Assembly (NCBI GenBank): GCA_029224185.1 | Contig: CM055191.1 | Location: 25,737,805 to 25,801,804 of the forward strand | Source: Karalla daura | Lineage: Eukaryota > Chordata > Actinopteri > Chaetodontiformes > Leiognathidae | Direction of reading: 5' to 3' | DNA: 64,000 nt | Part shown: positions 1 to 10,787 of the stretch, piece after piece | Position numbering within the stretch: the first letter of the stretch is position 1 | How the letters are laid out: each line of letters begins with the position of its first letter | The notes under the pieces: model-generated | What the model was told of the DNA's origin: nothing | The model's database searches: none | Seen by the model: the letters and a program-made list of their open reading frames with translations, nothing else | Position numbers and translations under genes: made by a program

Positions 1-9
1 GTTTATCAC

Positions 10-17
10 TTGGCCAA
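10..17. other. TTGGCCAA palindrome at monomer start
   Basis: An 8-bp perfect palindrome that also holds the MscI recognition sequence TGGCCA. In the catggcc subfamily (monomers 38, 47, 62, 67, 72) the second t becomes a, which shortens it but keeps TGGCCA. A second TGGCCA lies in the 14-bp palindrome at 645-658, so most copies have two such sites per unit. Confidence 0.85.
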
Positions 18-26
18 TTCGGCTCG

Positions 27-48
27 TTCCCATAAGAATGAATGGGAA
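27..48. other. Hairpin with 7-bp arms and 8-base loop
   Basis: ttcccat (27-33) and atgggaa (42-48) are exact reverse complements around the loop aagaatga. The hairpin is present in type A copies. In type B copies the right arm reads atgggga, leaving five to six pairs. In type C copies the arms extend to ten pairs. Confidence 0.75.
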
Positions 49-74
49 AAACAGAACTCCACAAACAAACATTC

Positions 75-84
75 GCAACGTTGC
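75..84. other. GCAACGTTGC palindrome
   Basis: A perfect 10-bp palindrome within cattcgcaacgttgccat. It is lost by a single g-to-t change (caactttgcc) in many type C copies, including monomers 29, 30, 32-34, 37, 41, 44, 50, 53, 54 and 56-58, so it is a subfamily feature and not universal. Confidence 0.75.
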
Positions 85-237
85 CATACTTTGACTTTGA
101 AACTTCATTTTCATTTCAAAAATTGAAGAATCTTGTGGCTTGTTTGTGTAGCGAGTTGCACGCTGATAGGTTGTATGGTTTGTCAGCAGCACCTCTTCTC
201 GACGACCATGTGCCCAGGTGCCTGCTCCAATGACTCC

Positions 238-400
238 TCTGCTGACATGGTCATACAAAGTGATGAGGCGTCCAGCTTCAATGCACCCCAGCATATGGCA
301 CAGGCCCTGGGAGACTCCCAGAGTTTGAAAGGGCCCCCTCAGCATTGGGCATGTCCAATCTCTTCTTAGCACCGGGCCGACATGCGGGATCGCTTAAAAA
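238..400. other. Nearly invariant core of the monomer (shown in monomer 1)
   Basis: Across the copies I read, this stretch has only three widely shared variable sites: c or a at monomer position 252, g or c at 275, and t or g at 294. There are also a few private or subfamily changes (for example 8842-8843, 53466, 59723, 61161, 63543). The rest of the monomer has many more. It contains the CTGGGAG/CTCCCAG hairpin, the gggccccc run and a CpG cluster, accgggccgacatgcgggatcg. Low variation could reflect a bound protein, a preferred conversion tract, or chance plus recent homogenisation. Boundaries are approximate. Confidence 0.6.
307..321. other. CTGGGAG-a-CTCCCAG near-perfect palindrome in the core
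   Basis: Two 7-base arms, CTGGGAG (307-313) and CTCCCAG (315-321), flank a single central a. It appears unchanged in every monomer I checked, which makes it the most constant dyad in the unit. It could be a binding site for a dimeric protein or a structural element; no known factor is assigned. Confidence 0.75.
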
Positions 401-644
401 TCAGCTCTCGTTTTGCTCTTTTCACGCTGCTCCCAGCCACACCCGAAGCAGCAGACAAATTCTTTTTTCCAGTTTTGTAGGAAGATTGGTGCTCTCTCAT
501 GCGGGTTAGGCCATAAACCCGTGCGCCTTGTGAAATTTAAACGACGAGCCTCATCGTAGGCCCAGTGCAGCCTTTTCTCTCCATAAGCCCCCATTCATTG
601 TCCCACCACTGCCATCAATGTTAAACGTTACAAAACTCCTCGCG

Positions 645-658
645 ACTGTGGCCACAGT
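645..658. other. ACTGTGGCCACAGT 14-bp perfect palindrome
   Basis: This is the longest uninterrupted perfect palindrome seen in the unit. It consists of two inward-facing TGTGG/CCACA half-sites. A subset of copies (for example near 9890, 20678, 30698, 53060 and 63855) have tctgtggccacagt, which trims it to 12 bp. TGTGG resembles the RUNX half-site core, but that is only a short-motif resemblance. Confidence 0.8.
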
Positions 659-722
659 TCTCTTAGTACACACACCAAATCGTGTCAGGGCGTTCTGGAG
701 ACTGTCCCCTACGGCGTGACAG

Positions 723-730
723 TGAGCTCA
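723..730. other. TGAGCTCA palindrome
   Basis: An 8-bp perfect palindrome containing the SacI sequence GAGCTC. In copies whose end reads cttgacagttagctca (for example near 6115, 9196, 26150) the g becomes t and the palindrome is lost. In monomers 78 and 82 it reads ttaggtca. Confidence 0.7.
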
Positions 731-1753
731 TATTCCAGATAGGTGAAAGCGCAGTCTCCATAGAGCCAAATGTTTATCACTTGGCCAAATAGGTTCTTTC
801 CCATAAGAATGAATGGGGAAAAGAGAACTCCACAAACAAACATTCGCAACGTTGCCATACTTTGACTTTGAAACTTCATTTTCATTTCAAAAATTGAAGA
901 ATCTTGTGGTGTGTTTGTAGAGCGAGTTGCACGCTGATAGGTTGTATGGTTTTTCAGCAGCACCTCTTCTCGACGACCATGTGCTCAAGTTCCTGCTCCA
1001 TTGTCTCCTCTGCTGACATGGTCATACAAAGTGATGAGGCGTCCACCTTCAATGCACCCCAGCAGATGGCACAGGCCCTGGGAGACTCCCAGAGTTTGAA
1101 AGGGCCCCCTCAGCATTGGGCATGTCCAATCTCTTCTTAGCACCGGGCCGACATGCGGGAACGCTTAAAAATCAGCTCTCGTTTCGCTCTTTTCACGCTG
1201 CTCCCAGCCACACCCGAAGCAGCAGACAAATTCTTTTTTCCAGTTTTGTAGGAACATTGGTGCTCTCTCATGCGGGTTAGGCCATAAACCCGTGCGCCTT
1301 GTGAAATTTAAACGACGAGCCTCATTGTAGGCCCAGTGCAGCCTTTTCTCTCCATGAGCCCCCATTCATTGTCCCACCACTGCCATCAATGCTAAACGCT
1401 ACACTACTCGCGACTGTGGCCACAGTTCTCATACTACACACACCAAATCGTGTCAGGGCGTTCTGGAGACTGTCCCCTACGGCGTGACAGTGAGCTCATA
1501 TTCCAGATAGGTGAAAGCGCAGTCTCCATAGAGCCAAATGTTTATCACTTGGCCAATTCGGCTCGTTCCCATAAGAATGAATGGGAAAAACAGAACTCCA
1601 CAAACAAACATTCGCAACGTTGCCATACTTTGGCTTTGAAACTTCTTTTTCATTTCAAAAATTGAAGAATCTTGTGGTGTGTTTGTAGAGCGAGTTGCAC
1701 GCTGATAGGTTGTATGGTTTGTCAGCAGCACCTCTTCTCGACGACCATGTGCC

Positions 1754-1763
1754 CAGGTACCTG
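1754..1763. other. CAGGTACCTG palindrome in a subset of monomers
   Basis: Shown in monomer 3. This perfect 10-bp palindrome, with a KpnI core GGTACC, occurs in copies reading cccaggtacctg or ctcaggtacctg. It is replaced by caggtgcctg in monomers 1, 5, 7, 14, 15, 19 and 21, by caagttcctg in most type B copies and by caagaacctg in monomers 6 and 20. CAGGTA is also the core of ZEB-type E2-box sites, but no function is claimed. Confidence 0.7.
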
Positions 1764-4700
1764 CTCCAAAGTCTCCTCTGCTGACATGGTAATACAAAGT
1801 GATGAGGCGTCCAGCTTCAATGCACCCCAGCAGATGGCACAGGCCCTGGGAGACTCCCAGAGTTTGAAAGGGCCCCCTCAGCATTGGGCATGTCCAATCT
1901 CTTCTTAGCACCGGGCCGACATGCGGGATCGCTTAAAAATCAGCTCTCGTTTCGCTCTTTTCACGCTGCTCCCAGCCACACCCGAAGCAGCAGACAAATT
2001 CTTTTTTCCAGTTTTGTAGGAACATTGGTGCTCTCTCATGCGGGTTAGGCCATAAACCCGTGCGCCTTGTGAAATTTAAACGACGAGCCTCATCGTAGGC
2101 CCAGTGCAGCCTTTTCTCTCTATAAGCCCCCATTCATTGTCCAACCGCTGCCATCAATTTTAAACGTTACACTACTCCTCGCGACTGTGGCCACAGTTCT
2201 CATAGTACACACACCAAATCTTGTCAGGGCGTTCTGGAGACTGTCCCCTACGGCGTGACAGTGAGCTCATATTCCAGATAGGTGAAAGCGCAGTCTCCAC
2301 AGAGCCAAATGTTTATCACTTGGCCAATTCGGCTCGTTCCCATAAGAATGAATGGGAAAAACAGAACTCCACAAACAAACATTCGCAACGTTGCCATACT
2401 TTGGCTTTGAAACTTCATTTTCATTTCAAAAATTGAAGAATCTTGTGGCTTGTTTGTGTAGCGAGTTGCACGCTGATAGGTTGTATGGTTTTTCAGCAGC
2501 ACCTCTTCTCGACGACCATGTGCCTAGGTACCTGCTCCAATGTCTCCTCTGCTGACATGGTCATACAAAGTGATGAGGCGTCCAGCTTCAATGCACCCCA
2601 GCATATGGCACAGGCCCTGGGAGACTCCCAGAGTTTGAAAGGGCCCCCTCAGCATTGGGCATGTCCAATCTCTTCTTAGCACCGGGCCGACATGCGGGAT
2701 CGCTTAAAAATCAGCTCTCGTTTTGCTCTTTTCACGCTGCTCCCAGCCACACCCGAAGCAGCAGACAAATTCTTTTTTCCAGTTTTGTAGGAAGATTGGT
2801 GCTCTCTCATGCGGGGCAGGCCATAAACCCGTGCGCCTTGTGAAATTTAAACGACGAGCCTCATCGTAGGCCCAGTGCAGCCTTTTCTCTCCATAAGCCC
2901 CCATTCATTGTCCCACCACTGCCATCAATGTTAAACGTTACACTACTCCTCGCGACTGTGGCCACAGTTCTCATAGTACACACACCAAATCGTGTCAGGG
3001 CGTTCTGGAGACTGTCCCCTAAAGCGTGACAGTGAGCTCATATTCCAGATAGGTGAAAGCGCAGTCTCCATAGAGCCAAATGTTTATCACTTGGCCAATT
3101 CGGCTCGTTCCCATAAGAATGAATGGGAAAAACAGAACTCCACAAACAAACATTCGCAACGTTGCCATACTTTGACTTTGAAACTTCATTTTCATTTCAA
3201 AAATTGAAGAATCTTGTGGCTTGTTTGTGTAGCGAGTTGCACGCTGATAGGTTGTATGGTTTGTCAGCAGCACCTCTTCTCGACGACCATGTGCCCAGGT
3301 GCCTGCTCCAATGACTCCTCTGCTGACATGGTCATACAAAGTGATGAGGCGTCCAGCTTCAATGCACCCCAGCATATGGCACAGGCCCTGGGAGACTCCC
3401 AGAGTTTGAAAGGGCCCCCTCAGCATTGGGCATGTCCAATCTCTTCTTAGCACCGGGCCGACATGCGGGATCGCTTAAAAATCAGCTCTCGTTTCGCTCT
3501 TTTCACGCTGCTCCCAGCCACACCCGAAGCAGCAGACAAATTCTTTTTTCCAGTTTTGTAGGAAGATTGGTGCTCTCTCATGCGGGGCAGGCCATAAACC
3601 CGTGCGCCTTGTGAAATTTAAACGACGAGCCTCATCGTAGGCCCAGTGCAGCCTTTTCTCTCCATAAGCCCCCATTCATTGTCCCACCACTGCCATCAAT
3701 GTTAAACGTTACAAAACTCCTCGCGACTGTGGCCACAGTTCTCATAGTACACACACCAAATCGTGTCAGGGCGTTCTGGAGACTGTCCCCTACGGCGTGA
3801 CAGTGAGCTCATATTCCAGATAGGTGAAAGCGCAGTCTCCATAGAGCCAAATGTTTATCACTTGGCCAATTTGGCTCGTTCCCATAAGAATGAATGGGAA
3901 AAACAGAACTCCACAAACAAACATTCGCAACGTTGCCATACTTTGACTTTGAAACTTCATTTTCATTTAAAAAATTGAAGAATCTTGTGGTGTGTTTGTG
4001 TAGCGAGTTGCACGCTGATAGGTTGTATGGTTTTTCAGCAGCACCTCTTCTCGACGACCATGTGCTCAAGAACCTGCTCCATTGTCTCCTCTGCTGACAT
4101 GGTAATACAAAGTGATGAGGCGTCCAGCTTCAATGCACCCCAGCAGATGGCACAGGCCCTGGGAGACTCCCAGAGTTTGAAAGGGCCCCCTCAGCATTGG
4201 GCATGTCCAATCTCTTCTTAGCACCGGGCCGACATGCGGGATCGCTTAAAAATCAGCTCTCGTTTCGCTCTTTTCACGCTGCTCCCAGCCACACCCGAAG
4301 CAGCAGACAAATTCTTTTTTCCAGTTTTGTAGGAAGATTGGTGCTCTCTCATGCGGGGCAGGCCATAAACCCGTGCGCCTTGTGAAATTTAAACGACGAG
4401 CCTCATCGTAGGCCCAGTGCAGCCTTTTCTCTCCATAAGCCCCCATTCATTGTCCCACCACTGCCATCAATGTTAAACGTTACACTACTCCTCGCGACTG
4501 TGGCCACAGTTCTCATAGTACACACACCAAATCGTGTCAGGGCGTTCTGGAGACTGTCCCCTACGGCGTGACAGTGAGCTCATATTCCAGATAGGTGAAA
4601 GCGCAGTCTCCATAGAGCCAAATGTTTATCACTTGGCCAATTCGGCTCGTTCCCATAAGAATGAATGGGAAAAACAGAACTCCACAAACAAACATTCGCA

Positions 4701-7700
4701 ACGTTGCCATACTTTGACTTTGAAACTTCATTTTCATTTCAAAAATTGAAGAATCTTGTGGCTTGTTTGTGTAGCGAGTTGCACGCTGATAGGTTGTATG
4801 GTTTGTCAGCAGCACCTCTTCTCGACGACCATGTGCCCAGGTGCCTGCTCCAATGACTCCTCTGCTGACATGGTCATACAAAGTGATGAGGCGTCCAGCT
4901 TCAATGCACCCCAGCATATGGCACAGGCCCTGGGAGACTCCCAGAGTTTGAAAGGGCCCCCTCAGCATTGGGCATGTCCAATCTCTTCTTAGCACCGGGC
5001 CGACATGCGGGATCGCTTAAAAATCAGCTCTCGTTTTGCTCTTTTCACGCTGCTCCCAGCCACACCCGAAGCAGCAGACAAATTCTTTTTTCCAGTTTTG
5101 TAGGAAGATTGGTGCTCTCTCATGCGGGGCAGGCCATAAACCCGTGCGCCTTGTGAAATTTAAACGACGAGCCTCATCGTAGGCCCAGTGCAGCCTTTTC
5201 TCTCCATAAGCCCCCATTCATTGTCCCACCACTGCCATCAATGTTAAACGTTACAAAACTCCTCGCGACTGTGGCCACAGTTCTCTTAGTACACACACCA
5301 AATCGTGTCAGGGCGTTCTGGAGACTGTCCCCTACGGCGTGACAGTGAGCTCATATTCCAGATAGGTGAAAGCGCAGTCTCCATAGAGCCAAATGTTTAT
5401 CACTTGGCCAATTCGGCTCGTTCCCATAAGAATGAATGGGAAAAACAGAACTCCACAAACAAACATTCGCAACGTTGCCATACTTTGGCTTTGAAACTTC
5501 ATTTTCATTTCAAAAATTGAAGAATCTTGTGGTGTGTTTGTAGAGCGAGTTGCACGCTGATAGGTTGTATGGTTTGTCAGCAGCACCTCTTCTCGACGAC
5601 CATGTGCCCAGGTACCTGCTCCAATGACTCCTCTGCTGACATGGTCATACAAAGTGATGAGGCGTCCAGCTTCAATGCACCCCAGCATATGGCACAGGCC
5701 CTGGGAGACTCCCAGAGTTTGAAAGGGCCCCCTCAGCATTGGGCATGTCCAATCTCTTCTTAGCACCGGGCCGACATGCGGGATCGCTTAAAAATCAGCT
5801 CTCGTTTTGCTCTTTTCACGCTGCTCCCAGCCACACCCGAAGCAGCAGACAAATTCTTTTTTCCAGTTTTGTAGGAAGATTGGTGCTCTCTCATGCGGGG
5901 CAGGCCATAAACCCGTGCGCCTTGTGAAATTTAAACGACGAGCCTCATCGTAGGCCCAGTGCAGCCTTTTCTCTCCATAAGCCCCCATTCATTGTCCCAC
6001 CACTGCCATCAATGTTAAACGTTACACTACTCCTCGCGACTGTGGCCACAGTTCTCATAGTACACACACCAAATCGTGTCAGGGCGTTCTGGAAACTCTC
6101 CCCTACAGCTTGACAGTTAGCTCATATTCCAGATAGGTGAAAGCGCAGTCTCCATAGAGCCAAATGTTTATCACTTGGCCAAATAGGTTCTTTCCCATAA
6201 GAATGAATGGGGAAAAGAGAACTCCACAAACAAACATTCGCAACGTTGCCATACTTTGACTTTGAAACTTCATTTTCATTTCAAAAATTGAAGAATCTTG
6301 TGGTGTGTTTGTAGAGCGAGTTGCACGCTGATAGGTTGTATGGTTTTTCAGCAGCACCTCTTCTCGACGACCATGTGCTCAAGTTCCTGCTCCATTGTCT
6401 CCTCTGCTGACATGGTCATACAAAGTGATGAGGCGTCCACCTTCAATGCACCCCAGCAGATGGCACAGGCCCTGGGAGACTCCCAGAGTTTGAAAGGGCC
6501 CCCTCAGCATTGGGCATGTCCAATCTCTTCTTAGCACCGGGCCGACATGCGGGATCGCTTAAAAATCAGCTCTCGTTTCGCTCTTTTCACGCTGCTCCCA
6601 GCCACACCCGAAGCAGCAGACAAATTCTTTTTTCCAGTTTTGTAGGAACATTGGTGCTCTCTCATGCGGGTTAGGCCATAAACCCGTGCGCCTTGTGAAA
6701 TTTAAACGACGAGCCTCATTGTAGGCCCAGTGCAGCCTTTTCTCTGCATGAGCCCCCATTCATTGTCCCACCACTGCCATCAATGCTAAACGCTACACTA
6801 CTCGCGACTGTGGCCACAGTTCTCATACTACACACACCAAATCGTGTCAGGGCGTTCTGGAGACTGTCCCCTACGGCGTGACAGTGAGCTCATATTCCAG
6901 ATAGGTGAAAGCGCAGTCTCCATAGAGCCAAATGTTTATCACTTGGCCAATTCGGCTCGTTCCCATAAGAATGAATGGGAAAAACAGAACTCCACAAACA
7001 AACATTCGCAACGTTGCCATACTTTGGCTTTGAAACTTCATTTTCATTTCAAAAATTGAAGAATCTTGTGGTGTGTTTGTAGAGCGAGTTGCACGCTGAT
7101 AGTTTGTATGGTTTTTCAGCAGCACCTCTTCTCGACGACCATGTGCTCAGGTACCTGCTCCAATGTCTCCTCTGCTGACATGGTAATACAAAGTGATGAG
7201 GCGTCCAGCTTCAATGCACCCCAGCAGATGGCACAGGCCCTGGGAGACTCCCAGAGTTTGAAAGGGCCCCCTCAGCATTGGGCATGTCCAATCTCTTCTT
7301 AGCACCGGGCCGACATGCGGGATCGCTTAAAAATCAGCTCTCGTTTCGCTCTTTTCACGCTGCTCCCAGCCACACCCGAAGCAGCAGACAAATTCTTTTT
7401 TCCAGTTTTGTAGGAACATTGGTGCTCTCTCATGCGGGGCAGGCCATAAACCCGTGCGCCTTGTGAAATTTAAACGACGAGCCTCATCTTAGGCCCAGTG
7501 CAGCCTTTTCTCTCCATAAGCCCCCATTCATTGTCCCACCACTGCCATCAATGTTAAACGTTACACTACTCCTCGCGACTGTGGCCACAGTTCTCATAGT
7601 ACACACACCAAATCGTGTCAGGGCGTTCTGGAAACTCTCCCCTACGGCTTGACAGTGAGCTCATATTCCAGATAGGTGAAAGCGCAGTCTCCACAGAGCC

Positions 7701-8498
7701 AAATGTTTATCACTTGGCCAATTCGGCTCGTTCCCATAAGAATGAATGGGAAAAACAGAACTCCACAAACAAACATTCGCAACGTTGCCATACTTTGGCT
7801 TTGAAACTTCATTTTCATTTCAAAAATTGAAGAATCTTGTGGTGTGTTTGTAGAGCGAGTTGCACGCTGATAGTTTGTATGGTTTTTCAGCAGCACCTCT
7901 TCTCAACGACCATGTGCTCAGGTACCTGCTCCAATGTCTCCTCTGCTGACATGGTAATACAAAGTGATGAGGCGTCCAGCTTCAATGCACCCCAGCAGAT
8001 GGCACAGGCCCTGGGAGACTCCCAGAGTTTGAAAGGGCCCCCTCAGCATTGGGCATGTCCAATCTCTTCTTAGCACCGGGCCGACATGCGGGATCGCTTA
8101 AAAATCAGCTCTCGTTTCGCTCTTTTCACGCTGCTCCCAGCCACACCCGAAGCAGCAGACAAATTCTTTTTTCCAGTTTTGTAGGAAGATTGGTGCTCTC
8201 TCATGCGGGGCAGGCCATAAACCCGTGCGCCTTGTGAAATTTAAACGACGAGCCTCATCGTAGGCCCAGTGCAGCCTTTTCTCTCCATAAGCCCCCATTC
8301 ATTGTCCCACCACTGCCATCAATGTTAAACGTTACACTACTCCTCGCGACTGTGGCCACAGTTCTCATAGTACACACACCAAATCGTGTCAGGGCGTTCT
8401 GGAGACTGTCCCCTACGGCGTGACAGTGAGCTCATATTCCAGATAGGTGAAAGCGCAGTCTCCATAGAGCCAAATGTTTATCACTTGGCCAATTTGGC

Positions 8499-8526
8499 TT
8501 TTTCCCATAAGAATGAATGGGAAAAA
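8499..8526. other. Extended hairpin in type C monomers, 10-bp arms
   Basis: Shown in monomer 12. TTTTTCCCAT (8499-8508) and ATGGGAAAAA (8517-8526) pair perfectly around the 8-base loop. This form is found wherever the monomer start reads aatttggctttttccc. It is therefore enriched in the 20.8-26, 39-44.7 and 58.6-64 kb domains, where most units are type C. Some copies (for example 27741, 30827, 33141) have seven a's in the right arm, which does not add pairs. Confidence 0.75.
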
Positions 8527-9246
8527 CAGAACTCCACAAACAAACATTCGCAACGTTGCCATTCTTTGACTTTGAAACTTCATTTTCATTTCAAAAATTG
8601 AAGAATCTTGTGGCTTGTTTGTGTAGCGAGTTGCACGCTGATAGGTTGTATGGTTTTTCAGCAGCACCTCTTCTCGACGACCATGTGCCCAGGTACCTGC
8701 TCCAATGTCTCCTCTGCTGACATGGTCATACAAAGTGATGAGGCGTCCAGCTTCAATGCACCCCAGCATATGGCACAGGCCCTGGGAGACTCCCAGAGTT
8801 TGAAAGGGCCCCCTCAGCATTGGGCATGTCCAATCTCTTCTGCGCACCGGGCCGACATGCGGGATCGCTTAAAAATCAGCTCTCGTTTCGCTCTTTTCAC
8901 GCTGCTCCCAGCCACACCCGAAGCAGCAGACAAATTCTTTTTTCCAGTTTTGTAGGAACATTGGTGCTCTCTCATGCGGGTTAGGCCATAAACCCGTGCG
9001 CCTTGTGAAATTTAAACGACGAGCCTCATTGTAGGCCCAGTGCAGCCTTTTCTCTCCATAAGCCCCCATTCATTGTCCCACCACTGCCATCAATGTTAAA
9101 CGTTACACTACTCCTCGCGACTGTGGCCACAGTTCTCATAGTACACACACCAAATCGTGTCAGGGCGTTCTGGAAACTCTCCCCTACGGCTTGACAGTTA
9201 GCTCATATTCCAGATAGGTGAAAGCGCAGTCTCCATAGAGCCAAAT

Positions 9247-10016
9247 GTTTATCACTTGGCCAAATAGGTTCTTTCCCATAAGAATGAATGGGGAAAAGAG
9301 AACTCCACAAACAAACATTCGCAACGTTGCCATACTTTGGCTTTGAAACTTCATTTTCATTTCAAAAATTGAAGAATCTTGTGGTGTGTTTGTAGAGCGA
9401 GTTGCACGCTGATAGTTTGTATGGTTTTTCAGCAGCACCTCTTCTCGACGACCATGTGCTCAGGTACCTGCTCCAATGTCTCCTCTGCTGACATGGTAAT
9501 ACAAAGTGATGAGGCGTCCAGCTTCAATGCACCCCAGCAGATGGCACAGGCCCTGGGAGACTCCCAGAGTTTGAAAGGGCCCCCTCAGCATTGGGCATGT
9601 CCAATCTCTTCTTAGCACCGGGCCGACATGCGGGATCGCTTAAAAATCAGCTCTCGTTTCGCTCTTTTCACGCTGCTCCCTGCCACACCCGAAGCAGCAG
9701 ACAAATTCTTTTTTCCAGTTTTGTAGGAACATTGGTGCTCTCTCATGCGGGGCAGGCCATAAACCCGTGCGCCTTGTGAAATTTAAACGACGAGCCTCAT
9801 CGTAGGCCCAGTGCAGCCTTTTCTCTCCATGACCCCCATTCATTGTCCCACCACAGCCATCAATGTTAAACGTTACACTACTCCTCGCGTCTGTGGCCAC
9901 AGTTCTCATAGTACACACACCAAATCGTGTCAGGGCGTTCTGGAGACTGTCCCCTACGGCGTGACAGTGAGCTCATATTCCAGATAGGTGAAAGCGCAGT
10001 CTCCATAGAGCCAAAT
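9247..10016 (+). repeat. Monomer 13 with a unique 1-bp deletion (770 bp)
   Basis: Near 9831-9834 this copy reads ccatgacccccatt where other copies read ccatgagcccccatt, a loss of one base. The deletion joins two minus-strand frames into a chance 92-codon frame (9640-9918), which no other monomer has. Its 5' end is type B (aaataggttct, ggggaaaagag) but its middle carries the ctttggctttg and gatagtttgtatgg variants normally found in type A copies such as monomers 10 and 11. It therefore looks recombinant. It is one of the places where 14-mer copies 1 and 2 disagree. Confidence 0.85.
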
Positions 10017-10787
10017 GTTTATCACTTGGCCAATTTGGCTTTTTCCCATAAGAATGAATGGGAAAAACAGAACTCCACAAACAAACATTCGCAACGTTGC
10101 CATTCTTTGACTTTGAAACTTCATTTTCATTTCAAAAATTGAAGAATCTTGTGGCTTGTTTGTGTAGCGAGTTGCACGCTGATAGGTTGTATGGTTTGTC
10201 AGCAGCACCTCTTCTCGACGACCATGTGCCCAGGTGCCTGCTCCAATGACTCCTCTGCTGACATGGTCATACAAAGTGATGAGGCGTCCAGCTTCAATGC
10301 ACCCCAGCATATGGCACAGGCCCTGGGAGACTCCCAGAGTTTGAAAGGGCCCCCTCAGCATTGGGCATGTCCAATCTCTTCTTAGCACCGGGCCGACATG
10401 CGGGATCGCTTAAAAATCAGCTCTCGTTTTGCTCTTTTCACGCTGCTCCCAGCCACACCCGAAGCAGCAGACAAATTCTTTTTTCCAGTTTTGTAGGAAG
10501 ATTGGTGCTCTCTCATGCGGGGCAGGCCATAAACCCGTGCGCCTTGTGAAATTTAAACGACGAGCCTCATCGTAGGCCCAGTGCAGCCTTTTCTCTCCAT
10601 AAGCCCCCATTCATTGTCCCACCACTGCCATCAATGTTAAACGTTACACTACTCCTCGCGACTGTGGCCACAGTTCTCATAGTACACACACCAAATCGTG
10701 TCAGGGCGTTCTGGAGACTGTCCCCTACGGCGTGACAGTGAGCTCATATTCCAGATAGGTGAAAGCGCAGTCTCCATAGAGCCAAAT

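Larger units (their letters stand above)
1..771 (+). repeat. Reference monomer (monomer 1, type A, 771 bp)
   Basis: This copy is used as the coordinate frame for the other entries. G+C is 379 of 771 bases (49%) by hand count, with 29 CpG. Landmarks in order: TTGGCCAA palindrome (10-17), hairpin around cccataagaatgaatggg (27-48), GCAACGTTGC palindrome (75-84), a variable stretch (about 130-235), a nearly invariant core (about 238-400), a second variable stretch (about 480-760), the ACTGTGGCCACAGT palindrome (645-658) and TGAGCTCA (723-730). I see no internal subrepeat that would make 771 bp a multiple of a shorter ancestral unit. I saw no CENP-B-box-like match on either strand. Monomers 5, 7, 15, 19 and 21 are close relatives of this copy. 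Confidence 0.95.
1..10787 (+). repeat. 14-monomer higher-order repeat, copy 1 (10,787 bp)
   Basis: Monomers 1-14 start at 1, 772, 1540, 2311, 3082, 3853, 4624, 5395, 6166, 6934, 7705, 8476, 9247 and 10017, with type order ABAAADAABAACBC. Monomers 2 and 9 are 768 bp and monomer 13 is 770 bp. Every distinctive variant I compared in 1-8841 recurs at +10,787. Examples are the tctctctataag and ccaaccgctg pair near 2120-2150, the tctcaacgacc near 7900 and the ctcttagtac near 5280. The first mismatch I found is at 8842-8843. Beyond it the two copies remain related but differ at several sites and in the type of monomer 13. Monomers 2 and 9, seven units apart, are themselves very similar, which suggests an older 7-unit substructure. 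Confidence 0.93.

Noticed and set aside
18..33. A possible RNA polymerase III B-box-like stretch, ggctcgttccc.
   Set aside because: At least three mismatches to the B-box consensus and no paired A-box at a suitable distance, and it is absent from type B and C copies.
325..345. A possible CTCF-like site in aagggccccctcagc, as in some macrosatellites.
   Set aside because: Only the CCCCCT core agrees; the flanking consensus positions do not match. A position-weight-matrix scan would be needed to say more.
133..369. A 78-codon forward frame recurring in most monomers (for example 133-369, 904-1140, 63343-63579).
   Set aside because: It recurs because the repeat recurs. It is broken by the 1-bp insertion in ten monomers and by a stop in monomer 40 (near 30266), and extended to 115 codons by loss of the stop at 8842-8843 and 59723. 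There is no start context, splice structure or recognisable domain.
491..520. GGGTTAGG in many copies, resembling the vertebrate telomere repeat.
   Set aside because: Only a single 8-base match per unit, replaced by ggggcagg in many copies, with no tandem telomeric run.
394..594. A 66-codon minus-strand frame, tryptophan- and cysteine-containing, present in most monomers.
   Set aside because: The changes between copies are mostly amino-acid altering. The frame is destroyed by stops in monomers 10 and 24 (near 7488 and 18275) and in monomers 33 and 56 (25121, 42854), and is extended by the deletion in monomer 13. There is no sign of purifying selection.
1477..1911. A 144-codon minus-strand frame in many type A and C monomers.
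   Set aside because: It is antisense to the forward frame over the same bases, varies between 69, 84, 85, 99 and 144 codons with subfamily, and has no recognisable fold, signal or domain. It is best read as a chance open frame in a 49% GC repeat.
9640..9918. A 92-codon minus-strand frame unique to monomer 13.
   Set aside because: It is created solely by the 1-bp deletion near 9831-9834, which fuses two unrelated frames.
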